Notes: a model not told the origin generated them from the letters alone. Numbered from the stretch's first letter, positions 1-8,849 are shown. The stretch is 64,000 nt of DNA from Streptomyces sp. QL37 (GCF_002941025.1 NZ_PTJS01000001.1:3968001-4032000), one strand, 5' to 3'. Numbers and translations: made by a program.

Positions 1-16
1 AACGTAGGCTGACCTC

Positions 17-2260
17 ATGCCAAAGAAGCGCTCAGGCGGGGGTCTGACGACGACCCAGCAGGCCGCCAAGTTCCTCGGTGTCGCCGCGCTCTCCGGAGCT
101 GTGCTGGCCGGCATCGCACTGCCGGCCGCCGGCGCACTCGGGCTCGCAGCCAAGGGGACGGTCGAGGGGTTCGACGAGATCCCTTCCAACCTCAAGACCC
201 CGCCGCTGAGTCAGCGGATCACGATCCTGGACAACGAGGGCGGGCTCATCGCGACGGACTACTCGCGCGACCGCACCGTCGTCCCGCTCAAGGACATCTC
301 CCCGTACATGCAGGACGCGATCATCGCGATCGAGGACTCGCGGTTCTACGAGCACGGGGCCGTCGACCTCAAGGGCATCCTGCGCGCGATGAACCGCAAC
401 GTGCAGGCCGGCGGTGCCGCGCAGGGCGCCTCGACGCTCACCCAGCAGTACGTGAAGAACGTCTTCGTCGAGGAGGCGGGCGACGACCCGGACAAGGTCG
501 CCGAGGCCACACAGCAGACCTTGGGCCGCAAGGTCCGGGAGCTCAAGTACGCGATCCAGGTCGAGGAAGAGCTCGGCAAGAAGAAGATCTTGGAGAACTA
601 CCTCAACATCACCTTCTTCGGGCAGCAGGCCTACGGCATCGAGACCGCCTCACAGCGGTATTTCTCCAAGCACGCCAAGGACCTGAAACTGGAGGAGGCG
701 GCGATGCTGGCCGGTCTCGTCCAGTCGCCGACCCGCTACGACCCGGTCAACGACGCGGAGGAGGCGACCAAGCGCCGCAACATCGTGCTCCAGCGCATGG
801 CCGCCGTCGGCGACATCACGCAGGCCGAGGCTGACAAGGCCATCGCCAGTCCCCTCCAGCTGAAGGTCAGCAAGCCGAACAGCGGCTGCATCACTGCCGT
901 CAGCGGCGCCGGCTTCTTCTGCGACTACGTGCGCAAGACCGTCCTGACCGACCCGACCTTCGGGGCGACCCAGGAGGAGCGTGCCAAGCTCTGGAACCTC
1001 GGCGGTCTGACCGTCAGGACCACGCTGTCGCCGCGCGCGCAGAAGGCCGCCGACGAGGCCGCGACCTCCAAGGTCTACAAGGACGACAAGGTCGCCGCGT
1101 CGGTGGTGCAGGTCGAGCCCGGCACCGGCAAGATCCTCTCGATGGGCCAGTCCAGGCCCTACGGCCTGGACCAGAAGAAGAACCAGACGGTCCTCAACCT
1201 CGCCGTCAGCAACAAGATGGGCGGCAGCACCTACGGCTTCCAGGTCGGCTCGACCTTCAAGCCGATCACCGCCGCCGCCGCCCTGGAGAAGGGCATCAGC
1301 CCGGCGGAGAGCTACGCCACCGACTGGAAGATCTCGCTGCCGCTGAACTCCTTCCGTACGTGTGCGGGCGCCCCCACCGGCAGCAGCAACTGGGACCTCC
1401 AGAACGAGTTGGAGTCCGAAAAGGGCAGCTGGGACATGACGAGCGCGCTCGGCAAGTCCATCAACACCTACTTCGCCAAGCTGGAGCAGAAGGCCGGACT
1501 CTGCGAGACGGTCCAGATGGCGAAGAAGGTCGGCTACGAGCGCGGTGACGGCAAGCAGATCGAGGAGAACGCCTCGATCACCCTCGGCGGTGAAGTGAGC
1601 ACCCCGCTCTCGATGGCCTCCGTGTACGCCACCTTCGCCAACCGGGGCACGTACTGCTCCCCCGTCGCCATCGAGTCGATCACCGACCCCAACGGCAAGA
1701 AGCTCGACGTCCCGAAGACGAAGTGCTCCCGCGCGATGAGCGAGCCGACGGCGGACACGATCAGCCAGATGCTCAAGGGCGTGGTCGAGGACGGCACCGG
1801 CACCCTGGCCGGTCTCACCGACCGCGACAACGCGGGCAAGACGGGTACGACGAACGACCGCCTCGACGCCTGGTTCGTCGGCTACACCCCGAACCTCTCC
1901 ACCGCGGTCTGGGTCGGCGACGACATCGGTGAGAAGTCGACCAAGATGTACGACATCACCATCGGCGGCCAGTACTACGACAAGGTCTGCGGTGGCTGCC
2001 TTCCCGGCCCCATCTGGAAGACGGCGATGACCGGCGCGCTGGACGCGTCGGAGACCCCGTCCTTCAACCCGATCTCGGTACCCCGTGCCAAGGAGAAGGA
2101 GAAGGACAAGGAGAGGGACAACGGCCGCGGCGAGGGCAACGGCGGCGGCAACGGGAACGACAACGACAAGCCCGGCGCCGACCCCATCGGCGGCATCACC
2201 CTGCCGCCCGGCATCATCGGCGGGAACGACGGCGGCGGGCGCGGCGGCAACGGTCCCTGA
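17..2260 (+). CDS. Class A penicillin-binding protein (transglycosylase/transpeptidase)
   Basis: A bifunctional peptidoglycan synthase that polymerises lipid II and cross-links the stem peptides outside the membrane. An N-terminal hydrophobic segment (about residues 20-45) anchors the 747-residue protein. The GT51 domain shows EDSRFYEHG with the catalytic Glu at about 106 and QGASTLTQQ. The transpeptidase domain shows the serine motif STFK (Ser412, Lys415), SIN (Ser481) and KTGTT (Lys608). The C-terminus is a charged KEK run followed by a Gly/Asn/Asp-rich tail from about residue 690, which is low complexity and probably disordered. No PASTA domain is visible. The start follows a weak ribosome site near the window edge; in Streptomyces the upstream gene is commonly a whiB-like regulator, but that lies outside the window. 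A strong hairpin follows the stop. Confidence 0.95.
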   Translation: MPKKRSGGGLTTTQQAAKFLGVAALSGAVLAGIALPAAGALGLAAKGTVEGFDEIPSNLKTPPLSQRITILDNEGGLIATDYSRDRTVVPLKDISPYMQDAIIAIEDSRFYEHGAVDLKGILRAMNRNVQAGGAAQGASTLTQQYVKNVFVEEAGDDPDKVAEATQQTLGRKVRELKYAIQVEEELGKKKILENYLNITFFGQQAYGIETASQRYFSKHAKDLKLEEAAMLAGLVQSPTRYDPVNDAEEATKRRNIVLQRMAAVGDITQAEADKAIASPLQLKVSKPNSGCITAVSGAGFFCDYVRKTVLTDPTFGATQEERAKLWNLGGLTVRTTLSPRAQKAADEAATSKVYKDDKVAASVVQVEPGTGKILSMGQSRPYGLDQKKNQTVLNLAVSNKMGGSTYGFQVGSTFKPITAAAALEKGISPAESYATDWKISLPLNSFRTCAGAPTGSSNWDLQNELESEKGSWDMTSALGKSINTYFAKLEQKAGLCETVQMAKKVGYERGDGKQIEENASITLGGEVSTPLSMASVYATFANRGTYCSPVAIESITDPNGKKLDVPKTKCSRAMSEPTADTISQMLKGVVEDGTGTLAGLTDRDNAGKTGTTNDRLDAWFVGYTPNLSTAVWVGDDIGEKSTKMYDITIGGQYYDKVCGGCLPGPIWKTAMTGALDASETPSFNPISVPRAKEKEKDKERDNGRGEGNGGGNGNDNDKPGADPIGGITLPPGIIGGNDGGGRGGNGP

Positions 2261-2289
2261 CCGTCCGGATCGCACGACGATGTGATGAG

Positions 2290-2328
2290 AAAGGAGGGGC
2301 GCCCCCGGGCCGGGGGCGCCCCTCCTTT
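2290..2328. terminator. Strong hairpin terminator between convergent genes
   Basis: An 18-bp perfect stem (arms 2290-2307 and 2311-2328, a 3-nt loop) with A-rich and T-rich flanks. It lies between the converging PBP and YqeY-like genes and could end transcription in both directions. Confidence 0.9.
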
Positions 2329-2342
2329 CACGTATCGGCCTC

Positions 2343-2807
2343 TCAGCCCGCGAGCAGCTTCTTCACCGTTGCGGCGACCCGGCCGCCGTCCGCGAGTCCG
2401 GCCACCTTCGGGTTGACGATCTTCATGACGGCGCCCATGGCCCGCGGCCCCTCGGCGCCGGCGCTCTTCGCCTCCTGGACGGCCTGCGCGACGATCACGT
2501 CCAGCTCGTCGTCGGAGAGCTGCTTCGGCAGATACGCGTCGAGCAGCTCGCCCTCGGCCTTCTCCCGCTCGGCCTGCTCCGTCCGGCCGCCCTGCGCGAA
2601 GGCCTCGGCCGCCTCACGGCGCTTCTTCGCCTCCTTGGCGATCACCTTCTGCACCTCGTCGTCGGAGAGCTCGCGCGACGTCTTGCCGCTGACCTCTTCC
2701 TTGGTGATCGCGGTGAGGGTGAGCCTGAGGGTGGACGAGGTGAGCTCGTCACGCGCCTTCATGGCCGTGGTGAGGTCTTCCTTGAGCTTGGACTTGAGCG
2801 TGGTCAT
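2343..2807 (-). CDS. GatB/YqeY domain-containing protein
   Basis: A 154-residue stand-alone YqeY protein. It resembles the C-terminal tRNA-binding tail of GatB, the aspartyl/glutamyl-tRNA amidotransferase subunit, but its cellular role is not established. Family hallmarks are visible: MTTLKSKLKEDLTTAMKARD at the start, the KKRREAAEAF helix, LDAYLPKQLSDDEL, and a C-terminal MGAVMKIVNPKVAGLADGG. The frame stays open upstream for 27 codons, but ATG 2807 matches the family start and is chosen. It faces the PBP gene across a shared terminator. Confidence 0.9.
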   Translation of the reverse strand: MTTLKSKLKEDLTTAMKARDELTSSTLRLTLTAITKEEVSGKTSRELSDDEVQKVIAKEAKKRREAAEAFAQGGRTEQAEREKAEGELLDAYLPKQLSDDELDVIVAQAVQEAKSAGAEGPRAMGAVMKIVNPKVAGLADGGRVAATVKKLLAG

Positions 2808-2886
2808 GCGGCGATTGTGACAGGTACGGGGCACCTGCCGCCCGCCTGTTTTCGTCCCACCGCGCCGTTTCTGCGACGATGGCCCC

Positions 2887-3825
2887 ATGCGCGCACGCTA
2901 CGGAGTACCCCTGAAAGCAACGGCAGTCGGCGCAGCGGTCGGTGCCGCCGGCCTCGTATACGCGGCCGGATTCGAGGCACGCTCGTTCCGCCTCCGCAGG
3001 ATCGCGATTCCCGTACTCCCGCACGGGGCACGCCCGTTGCGCGTGCTCCAGGTCTCCGACATCCACATGGTGAGCGGCCAGCGCAAGAAGCGCGCCTGGC
3101 TGCAGTCCCTGGCGGGCCTCCGCCCCGACTTCGTCGTCAACACCGGGGACAACCTCTCCGACCCGGAAGCCGTACCGGAGCTCCTCGACGCGCTCGGCCC
3201 GCTGATGGAGTTCCCCGGGGTCTACGTCTTCGGCTCCAACGACTACTACGGCCCGAAGCTCCGCAACCCCGTCCGCTACCTCCTGGAGAAGACGCAGGGC
3301 AAGCACGGGCTCAACGGGAACGCACCGGCGGTCGGCGTCGTCCACAACCCGTGGGAGCCGATGCGGGACGCCTTCGACGAGGCGGGCTGGCTGAACCTCT
3401 CCAACGCCCGGGGCCGGATCAAGGCCGACGGGCTCGAGATCGCGTTCACCGGCTTGGACGACCCCCACATCAAGCGGGACCGTTACGCCGAGGTCGCCGG
3501 CGGCCCCGAGACGGGCGCGGACCTCTCGATCGGCGTCGTCCACGCCCCGTACCTGCGCTCCCTGGACGCCTTCACGGCGGACGGCTACCCGCTGATCCTG
3601 GCCGGTCACACCCACGGCGGCCAGCTCTGCATCCCCTTCTACGGCGCCCTCGTCACCAACTGCGACCTGGACACGGACCGGGTGAAGGGCCTCTCCGGCC
3701 ACACGGTCGGCGAGCGGCGCTCCTACCTCCACGTCTCCGCGGGCTGCGGCACGAACCGCTACACGCCGGTCCGCTTCGCCTGCCCGCCCGAGGCGACCCT
3801 GCTGACACTGACACCCCGCGACTGA
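2887..3825 (+). CDS. Membrane-anchored metallophosphoesterase
   Basis: A 312-residue calcineurin-like phosphoesterase. An N-terminal hydrophobic stretch (about residues 9-27) probably anchors it or serves as an uncleaved signal. The dinuclear-metal motifs occur in order: SDIHM (about 58), NTGDNLSD (about 86), GSNDYY (about 119), a histidine in the VVHAPY region, and GHTHGGQ (about 240). This layout matches the YkuE-like family, which hydrolyses phosphodiesters or phospholipids; the substrate here is unknown. It is divergent from the YqeY gene with a short shared promoter region of about 80 bp. A 9-bp stem hairpin follows before the tRNA gene. Confidence 0.9.
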   Translation: MRARYGVPLKATAVGAAVGAAGLVYAAGFEARSFRLRRIAIPVLPHGARPLRVLQVSDIHMVSGQRKKRAWLQSLAGLRPDFVVNTGDNLSDPEAVPELLDALGPLMEFPGVYVFGSNDYYGPKLRNPVRYLLEKTQGKHGLNGNAPAVGVVHNPWEPMRDAFDEAGWLNLSNARGRIKADGLEIAFTGLDDPHIKRDRYAEVAGGPETGADLSIGVVHAPYLRSLDAFTADGYPLILAGHTHGGQLCIPFYGALVTNCDLDTDRVKGLSGHTVGERRSYLHVSAGCGTNRYTPVRFACPPEATLLTLTPRD

Positions 3826-3832
3826 GGCCTCC

Positions 3833-3869
3833 CGCCCGGAGCACAAAAACCGGATTTCGCCTCCGGGCG
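3833..3869 (+). terminator. Hairpin after metallophosphoesterase gene
   Basis: Inverted arms CGCCCGGAG (3833-3841) and CTCCGGGCG (3861-3869) with an 18-nt loop, just past the stop codon and before the tRNA promoter. A TAAAGT -10-like hexamer follows at about 3880. Confidence 0.5.
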
Positions 3870-3915
3870 CGGGTGGGCTAAAGTAATCGATGTCGCCGGG
3901 ACAATCGGTGGACAT

Positions 3916-3989
3916 CGGGGTGTAGCGCAGCTTGGCAGCGCGCTTCGTTCGGGACGAAGAGGTCGTGGGTTCAAATCCCGCCACCCCGA
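3916..3989 (+). tRNA. tRNA-Pro (anticodon CGG)
   Basis: A full cloverleaf can be drawn. The acceptor stem is CGGGGTG/CACCCCG, the D arm is GCGC-loop-GCGC, the anticodon stem CTTCG/CGAAG encloses loop TTCGGGA (anticodon CGG at 34-36), and the T arm is GTGGG-TTCAAAT-CCCGC. The discriminator base is A. CCA is not encoded, which is usual in Streptomyces. It reads the CCG proline codon, a major one in this genome. Confidence 0.97.
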
Positions 3990-3998
3990 CAGCTGAAA

Positions 3999-4123
3999 CA
4001 CCAGGTCAGGGGCCTGATCCGCATCGCGGGTCGGGCCTCTGACTCGTTTCTGGGGTTATCTCGGGAGCCGTTTGGGAGCCGCGCCGATCTCATATCATCC
4101 CCCGACCACGCACCAGGTCAGGG
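3999..4123. repeat. Short direct repeats next to tRNA-Pro
   Basis: CACCAGGTCAGGG occurs at 3999-4011 and again at 4111-4123. Between them GGGAGCCG is repeated at 4063-4070 and 4074-4081 with an 11-bp period. Such arrays flank integrated elements at tRNA genes, but the tRNA 3' end itself is not duplicated and no integrase is present. A decayed integration site is only a possibility. Confidence 0.3.
4005..4043 (+). terminator. tRNA terminator hairpin
   Basis: An 18-bp imperfect inverted repeat (GTCAGGGGCC... / ...GGCCTCTGAC, loop of three bases) starting 16 nt after the tRNA 3' end and followed by a short T-containing stretch. Confidence 0.7.
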
Positions 4124-4140
4124 ACCCATGCCGTCCGATG

Positions 4141-5073
4141 TCACGGATGGCGACCGGAAGCCCGCAGCTCGGCAGCGTGTCCACGCAGCTGCTCGACGGC
4201 GATCAGATCGCGCTCCAACGCGTCGATCCAGCCCCGTATGCGCGTCTGGTCGGTGGCGTGCTTCAGACACGCCCGCAGGGCCGCCGCCATGACCTTGAGC
4301 TTGCTCTCGTAGAACGTCACGTAGTCCTCCATCGCCGTCGCGTTCGGATGGAAGGCGGCGTTGAAGAGCACCGCGACCTCGGTACTGCCCTGCGGCGCCT
4401 CCTCGCGAACGCGGTCGGCGATCCCCGAAAGGCGGTCCTTGATCACTTCGGGGTCCTCCCAGGACGGCGGCCCGTACGCCAGCACCGTCATGGGTTCGGA
4501 CACCGCACGCTTCCTCGCCCTTCTGGTCCTGCCGCCGTCGAGCAGCAGGCGCACCTCGTAGAAGTCCTTGCCCCGCTCCGCGTCCGTCGCCACGAGAGGC
4601 AGGACGAACCGGTCCACGTCGTCCGGATCAATCACTTGGTTGACCGTCCTGCTGTAGCTCCCTTCCATCAAAGGGAAGTTGACGGCATAGGAACCGCTGG
4701 GCCCCAGTCGCCTCTCCCGGACCTCTGTGCGGACGGTGATCGGCGCCCCTGGCAGCCTGAGCACTGAGGGCGGGTCGATGCCGGGGATGTAGAGCAGGCC
4801 CTTCAACTCCACGTGTATACGGCGGACGAAGCCTTTCCGGTCTCCGTCATTGCGCACGGCGATGTCCAGGACCGGCCGATCCGGAACCACCTCGCTGAGC
4901 AGATGCACCTCGGCTCCCGGCTCCGCCAGGACCGCATCCCCCTCGCCCACCGATACACCGTCGAGAGCGACCTCCCCGCCCCGCTTCCTTCGCGCCCTGA
5001 GCGTCGCCCATGCGGCGATGGTCGCCGCGAGGACAGCCGCGCCTTCCGCGAGCAATGTTCTTCCCCCCTGCAT
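4141..5073 (-). CDS. Hypothetical membrane-anchored protein
   Basis: I do not recognise this protein. It has about 310 residues. An N-terminal hydrophobic helix (LLAEGAAVLAATIAAWATL) is followed by a positively charged RARRKR stop-transfer, which suggests one membrane anchor with the bulk in the cytoplasm. The middle part is beta-rich and looks like an Ig-like or adhesin-like fold. The C-terminal third is helical, with charged heptad-like stretches that could form a coiled coil. The start is uncertain: ATG 5100, ATG 5073 and a TTG at 5055 preceded by GGGGGGAAG are all possible. It stands alone between tRNA-Pro and a catabolic operon and may be accessory DNA. Confidence 0.6.
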   Translation of the reverse strand: MQGGRTLLAEGAAVLAATIAAWATLRARRKRGGEVALDGVSVGEGDAVLAEPGAEVHLLSEVVPDRPVLDIAVRNDGDRKGFVRRIHVELKGLLYIPGIDPPSVLRLPGAPITVRTEVRERRLGPSGSYAVNFPLMEGSYSRTVNQVIDPDDVDRFVLPLVATDAERGKDFYEVRLLLDGGRTRRARKRAVSEPMTVLAYGPPSWEDPEVIKDRLSGIADRVREEAPQGSTEVAVLFNAAFHPNATAMEDYVTFYESKLKVMAAALRACLKHATDQTRIRGWIDALERDLIAVEQLRGHAAELRASGRHP

Positions 5074-5166
5074 CAAGGGGCGATCGGCTTCTGCGCGCAT
5101 GCCCCGTACGGTCGCTGCTTGTCCACCCGTAGTCCCTTTAAGCGTACGGACAGCCACTGACAGTGA

Positions 5167-5192
5167 AGGGGGCGGCAACGGCCTCCGCCCCT
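5167..5192 (-). terminator. Hairpin at end of aromatic transporter gene
   Basis: Inverted arms GGGGCGG and CCGCCCC around a 9-nt loop, overlapping the last base of the transporter stop codon. A plausible end of the aromatic operon on the minus strand. Confidence 0.45.
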
Positions 5193-6523
5193 CAGCTCGC
5201 CGCGGAGACCGGGCGCGCGGCATCCGTGTCCGTGGAGCGCTTCACGGACGGCAGGCCGGTCAGGCCGATGAAGATCAGTGAGAAGACACCCGCGGCCGCG
5301 AAGACGGTGAAGCCAGTGGTGGTCGAGCCGGTGGCGAGGAGCTGGCCGCCGAGCCAGGGACCGAAGACCGCGCCGAAGCGGCCCATTCCGGAGGTCCAGC
5401 CGACCGCGGTGGCGCGGTTGTCGTCGTCCGAGCGGGCGGCCACCGTGGCGTAGATCATCGCCTGGGCGCTGAAGAGGAACAGGCCGGTCAGGAACACCAC
5501 GATGTAGGTGACGGGCAGCGGCATGTGGACGCTGAGCAGGTAGACGCCGACGGCGGTGGCACCGAACCAGATCGCGCCGATGCGCGCACCGCCGAACCGG
5601 TCGGTGAGCCTGCCGCCGACGAGCATGCCGACGATGCCTCCGAGGTTGATGACGATGACGAAACCGAGCGACGAGCCGAGGTCGTAGCCGGCCGCGCGCA
5701 TCATCGAGGGCAGCCACTGGGAGACGCCGTAGACCAGCAGGAGTCCGCCGAAGGACGCCAGCCAGAAGAAGAGGGTCTGCACCCACAGGCCACCGCGGAA
5801 CAGGGCGGCGACCGCGCTCCACCGGTCGGTGCCCGCCGGGCGCTTCCTGTCCTGGGCGGGGGCGGGTGCCACGACGCCGTACCGCTCGGCGAGTGCCCGT
5901 GCCTCTTCGGTACGCCCCTTGGCCCGCAGGAACGTCAGCGACTCGGGCAGGAACTTGATGGCCAGCGGAACGCCGATGAAGAGCGGGATCACACAGATCC
6001 AGAACGACACGCGCCAGTCCCCGGTCCACAGCGCCACGAAACCGGCCACGATGCCACCGGCCTGGTGGGCGGTCATGAGGGATCCGACTATCAACGCGCC
6101 GCGGCCGCGCGGGGCGTATTCACTGACCAGCGTGATGGCGCTCGGCAGGAGGCCGCCGAGGCCGAGGCCCGCCAGGAAGCGGCCGAGGCTGAAGACTCCG
6201 AGGCTTCCGGCCACGGCGCAGACGGCGGAGGCCAGCGAGAAGACGGCGGTGGAGACGACGATCGTCTTCTTGCGGCCCGCCCAGTCGCTGATGGTCCCGG
6301 AGGACAGGGCCCCGATCAGCATGCCGAAAGTGGCGTAGGAGCCGATGTCACCGGCCTTGCCCGGGTCGATACCGAGCGCCTTGGTCTCCAGCATGTGCGG
6401 CAGGACGGAGCCGTAGATGAACATGTCGAGGCCGTCGAAGAGGACGACCAGCCAGCACAGGCCGACGACCAGCAGGGCGAGCCGGCTGCTGCGGACACCG
6501 GTGGCGGGGGTTGGGGAGGACAT
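5192..6523 (-). CDS. MFS transporter, aromatic acid:H+ symporter type
   Basis: A 443-residue twelve-helix major facilitator. Sequence hallmarks of the aromatic acid/H+ symporter (AAHS) family are seen: DGLDMFIYG in the first helix, DWAGRKK in the loop between helices 2 and 3, and SEYAPRGRGA before helix 5. PcaK-like members import hydroxylated benzoates. It is the last gene of a co-directional set with an extradiol dioxygenase, a PrpF-like tautomerase, a LigK-like aldolase and a GntR regulator, so it probably imports the ring substrate. A 258-bp gap with a hairpin and a possible operator precedes it, suggesting its own promoter. The start ATG 6523 has GAGAGGA nine bases upstream. The exact substrate is not readable from sequence. 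Confidence 0.9.
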   Translation of the reverse strand: MSSPTPATGVRSSRLALLVVGLCWLVVLFDGLDMFIYGSVLPHMLETKALGIDPGKAGDIGSYATFGMLIGALSSGTISDWAGRKKTIVVSTAVFSLASAVCAVAGSLGVFSLGRFLAGLGLGGLLPSAITLVSEYAPRGRGALIVGSLMTAHQAGGIVAGFVALWTGDWRVSFWICVIPLFIGVPLAIKFLPESLTFLRAKGRTEEARALAERYGVVAPAPAQDRKRPAGTDRWSAVAALFRGGLWVQTLFFWLASFGGLLLVYGVSQWLPSMMRAAGYDLGSSLGFVIVINLGGIVGMLVGGRLTDRFGGARIGAIWFGATAVGVYLLSVHMPLPVTYIVVFLTGLFLFSAQAMIYATVAARSDDDNRATAVGWTSGMGRFGAVFGPWLGGQLLATGSTTTGFTVFAAAGVFSLIFIGLTGLPSVKRSTDTDAARPVSAAS

Positions 6524-6656
6524 CGGGGCATTCCTCTCGTCCGGGACAGCTCTGTCCCTGAAGGAGCTGCGGGAAGGGCGGGTCGGTGCGGCTCAGATGC
6601 GGCGGACCCGAGTGTGCCGATGACGTTAAGGACCCCGGCATCCAACGTCAACGCTT

Positions 6657-6667
6657 TTGTCAACAAT
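6657..6667 (-). promoter_or_regulatory. Putative GntR operator before transporter
   Basis: TTGTCAACAAT has TTGT/ACAA arms around a CA core, the pattern bound by many FCD-type GntR regulators. A near copy (ATTGTCAACGAT) sits upstream of the gntR gene of the same cluster at 10376-10387. The rest of 6524-6781 holds the dioxygenase terminator and no gene. Confidence 0.45.
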
Positions 6668-6725
6668 CTCAGGAACAATTTGGCCGTGTTCTCTTCGCCG
6701 TCGCCGCGGGCCCGCCACACAGGAC

Positions 6726-6763
6726 GGGGCGGGCGGCACACCGATGTGTGCGCCGCCCGCCCC
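6726..6763 (-). terminator. Terminator after extradiol dioxygenase
   Basis: A long inverted repeat (GGGGCGGGCGGC at 6726-6737 and its complement at 6752-6763, with an inner ACAC/GTGT pairing and a 2-nt bulge) located 19 nt past the dioxygenase stop. Confidence 0.7.
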
Positions 6764-6781
6764 TGCCCTCACGCCGTCCGG

Positions 6782-7732
6782 TCAGTCCAGCGGCGGGGTG
6801 CCGTGGGTGTGGAAGGACTCGATGGTGCGCAGGCCCCATGCCTGCCCCTTGGCGCGCTCGGCCTCGGTCCAGGTGACCAGCGGCCAGTCGGGGGCGAGCA
6901 CCAGGCGGGTGAGCGGGTTGCAGAGCTCGACGCGATTTCCGCCGGGCTCGTAGACGTACAGGAAGAACGTCTGCTGGATGGCGTGCTTGTGCGGGCCCGT
7001 CTCGATGAACACGCCGCTGTCGATGGCGAGATCGGCCGCTCGCAGGATGTCCTCACGGGTGTCGGTGGCGAACGCGATGTGGTGCAGGCGTCCGGTGGAA
7101 CCCGTCCAGTCCGAGGTGTAGACGACGTCGTACGACTTGTTGTTGAACGTCAGCCACTTGGCGCCGATCACGCCGGTGTCGAGCTGGATCTGCTCGGTGG
7201 GCCGGGCGCCGAGGACGTGCTGGTGGAAGTCGGCGTTGGCGGCGACATCGGCGGCGAGGAAGTTGATGTGGTCCAGGCGGCGGACCCCCACGCCCCGGTT
7301 GGGCTTGGCCTGCGGCTGGTTCTTCAGGGCGGGCCTGAGCTCCGGGGGCGCCTGGTAGTACTCGCTCTCCCAGTACAGGGCTATCTCGTGGCCGTCGGGG
7401 TCGGTCGTGAGGTAGAGCTTGCCGATGCCCGGCTCGTCCTCCGCCCAGCGCCCCTCGTGGCCCGCGGCTTCGAGTTCGGCGACCCTGCGCGCCAGGGCCT
7501 CCTCCCCGGAGGTCCGCAGTGCGGTGCGGCGCAGGCCGGGCTTCTCGGCGGCGGTCAGCACGAGGCTGTGGTGCTCGTAGTCGTCGAAGGTGCGCAGGTA
7601 GACGGAGTCGCCGTCCTGCCCGTTGACGGTCAGGCCGAGGTAGTCCGTGAAGAACCTGACGCTGCCCTCCAGGTCCGGAGTCAGCAGTTCGGCGTGACCG
7701 ACATGGGCGATGTCACCGAGAGGGGGAGTCAT
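6782..7732 (-). CDS. Type I (VOC-fold) extradiol ring-cleavage dioxygenase
   Basis: A 316-residue protein of two vicinal-oxygen-chelate modules, the normal length for catechol 2,3-dioxygenases. The Fe(II) ligands are visible in the C-terminal module: His155 (RRLDHINF), His217 or 218 (RLHHIAFAT) and Glu269 (NRVEL). His250 and Tyr259 stand where XylE-type enzymes carry acid-base residues. It would open a catechol-type ring beside a hydroxyl group. The start ATG 7732 has AAGGAG and overlaps the end of the PrpF-like gene by 20 bp, so the two are co-translated. The natural substrate is open: its neighbours belong to the oxalomesaconate branch, normally fed by LigAB/GalA-type enzymes rather than VOC-type ones. 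Confidence 0.9.
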   Translation of the reverse strand: MTPPLGDIAHVGHAELLTPDLEGSVRFFTDYLGLTVNGQDGDSVYLRTFDDYEHHSLVLTAAEKPGLRRTALRTSGEEALARRVAELEAAGHEGRWAEDEPGIGKLYLTTDPDGHEIALYWESEYYQAPPELRPALKNQPQAKPNRGVGVRRLDHINFLAADVAANADFHQHVLGARPTEQIQLDTGVIGAKWLTFNNKSYDVVYTSDWTGSTGRLHHIAFATDTREDILRAADLAIDSGVFIETGPHKHAIQQTFFLYVYEPGGNRVELCNPLTRLVLAPDWPLVTWTEAERAKGQAWGLRTIESFHTHGTPPLD

Positions 7733-8849
7733 CTGCGGCTCCTTGCCGGGGAAGTTCGGGGGATGGGGAAGCCGTCTGCCCGGGCGGCCGCGGGAAGACG
7801 ATGCCGTCGAAGATCTTTCGTGCGGTACGCACCACCGCGGTGCGCGTCACGGCGGGGCGGCCGTCCGCGCCCGTTCCGACACCGGACTCGATGTCGATGA
7901 ACCCGGTGGGGTGCTCGATCCGCAGCCGGTCGCCGCCCGAGGGGAGCCGGGCGATGTCCTCGGCGACGCTGCCGGGGACGCGCAGCCCCGCCGCGACGCC
8001 GGCGGCGCCGAGGACACCGATGGAGGGGTGGCAGCGGTGCGGGATGAAGGTGCGGGTCGTCACCGCGCCGTCCTGGGCGGGCGGGGCCAGCAGACTGAGC
8101 TTGGGCACCGTCGTGTCGCGGACGTCGCCGAGGCCCATGAGGGGGCCCGCTTCGAGGCGGATCTTCTCGATGCGGTCGCGCAGGGCTGTGTTGTCCTCCA
8201 GCTCCTGCGTGGTCTCGTAGCCCGTGATGCCCACGGCCCGGGCCGGAACGAGCACCGTCGGCATGCCGTTGTCGACGCAGGTCACCGGCGTGCCGGCGAT
8301 GACATCACGGGCCCGGCCGGTGGGCAGCAGAGGGCTGTCGCCCTGCGCGAACTCGATCACCACCGGTGCGGCGCTCCCGGGCACCCCGGAGATCCGCGCC
8401 GTCCCGGTGTAGTCGACGCGCCCGCCGGAGGTGGGGAAGGTCGCCGTGGCCAGGTCACCGGTGTTGACCATCCGGATGCGCACGGACGTCTGCCCGTCGC
8501 CGGCGGCGACCAGGCCCCTCTCCACGGCGAAGGGGCCGATCCCGGCGAGCAGGTTGCCGCAGTTCTGGCGGTCGGACACCTCGGCGGCGTCCACGGCGAC
8601 CTGGAGGAAGAGGTAGTCCACATCGGCGTCCGGATCGTCCGGTACGGAGACGACCGCAACCTTGCTCGTGAGCGGGTGCGCGCCGCCGAGACCGTCGATC
8701 TGCCGCGGGTCCGGGCTGCCCATGATCCGCAGCAGCAGTTCGTCGCGGGCGGCCGGGTCCCTCGGCAGATCGTCCGCCAGGAAGTAGGCCCCCTTGGACG
8801 TACCGCCCCGCATCAGGAGGCAGCGGACCTCCGCCGGTCCGCCGGTCAC
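7713..8849 (-). CDS. PrpF-family isomerase, 4-oxalomesaconate tautomerase-like
   Basis: A 378-residue member of the PrpF/AcnD-accessory fold. The N-terminal LMRGGTSKGAYF motif, a QIDGLGG loop and SPDPRQ are typical. GalD members interconvert the keto and enol forms of 4-oxalomesaconate in gallate and protocatechuate 4,5-cleavage; other members isomerise aconitate. The start is GTG 8849, which overlaps the stop of the upstream aldolase as GTGA and has GGGAGG seven bases before it. The frame stays open far upstream, but that part is a shadow of the aldolase gene. Its place between a LigK-like aldolase and an extradiol dioxygenase supports an aromatic-acid role. Confidence 0.85.
   Translation of the reverse strand: MTGGPAEVRCLLMRGGTSKGAYFLADDLPRDPAARDELLLRIMGSPDPRQIDGLGGAHPLTSKVAVVSVPDDPDADVDYLFLQVAVDAAEVSDRQNCGNLLAGIGPFAVERGLVAAGDGQTSVRIRMVNTGDLATATFPTSGGRVDYTGTARISGVPGSAAPVVIEFAQGDSPLLPTGRARDVIAGTPVTCVDNGMPTVLVPARAVGITGYETTQELEDNTALRDRIEKIRLEAGPLMGLGDVRDTTVPKLSLLAPPAQDGAVTTRTFIPHRCHPSIGVLGAAGVAAGLRVPGSVAEDIARLPSGGDRLRIEHPTGFIDIESGVGTGADGRPAVTRTAVVRTARKIFDGIVFPRPPGQTASPSPELPRQGAADDSPSR

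Noticed and set aside
650..2275. Long open frame on the minus strand opposite the PBP gene
   Set aside because: High GC content keeps this antisense frame open; it has no family features and mirrors the real PBP codons.
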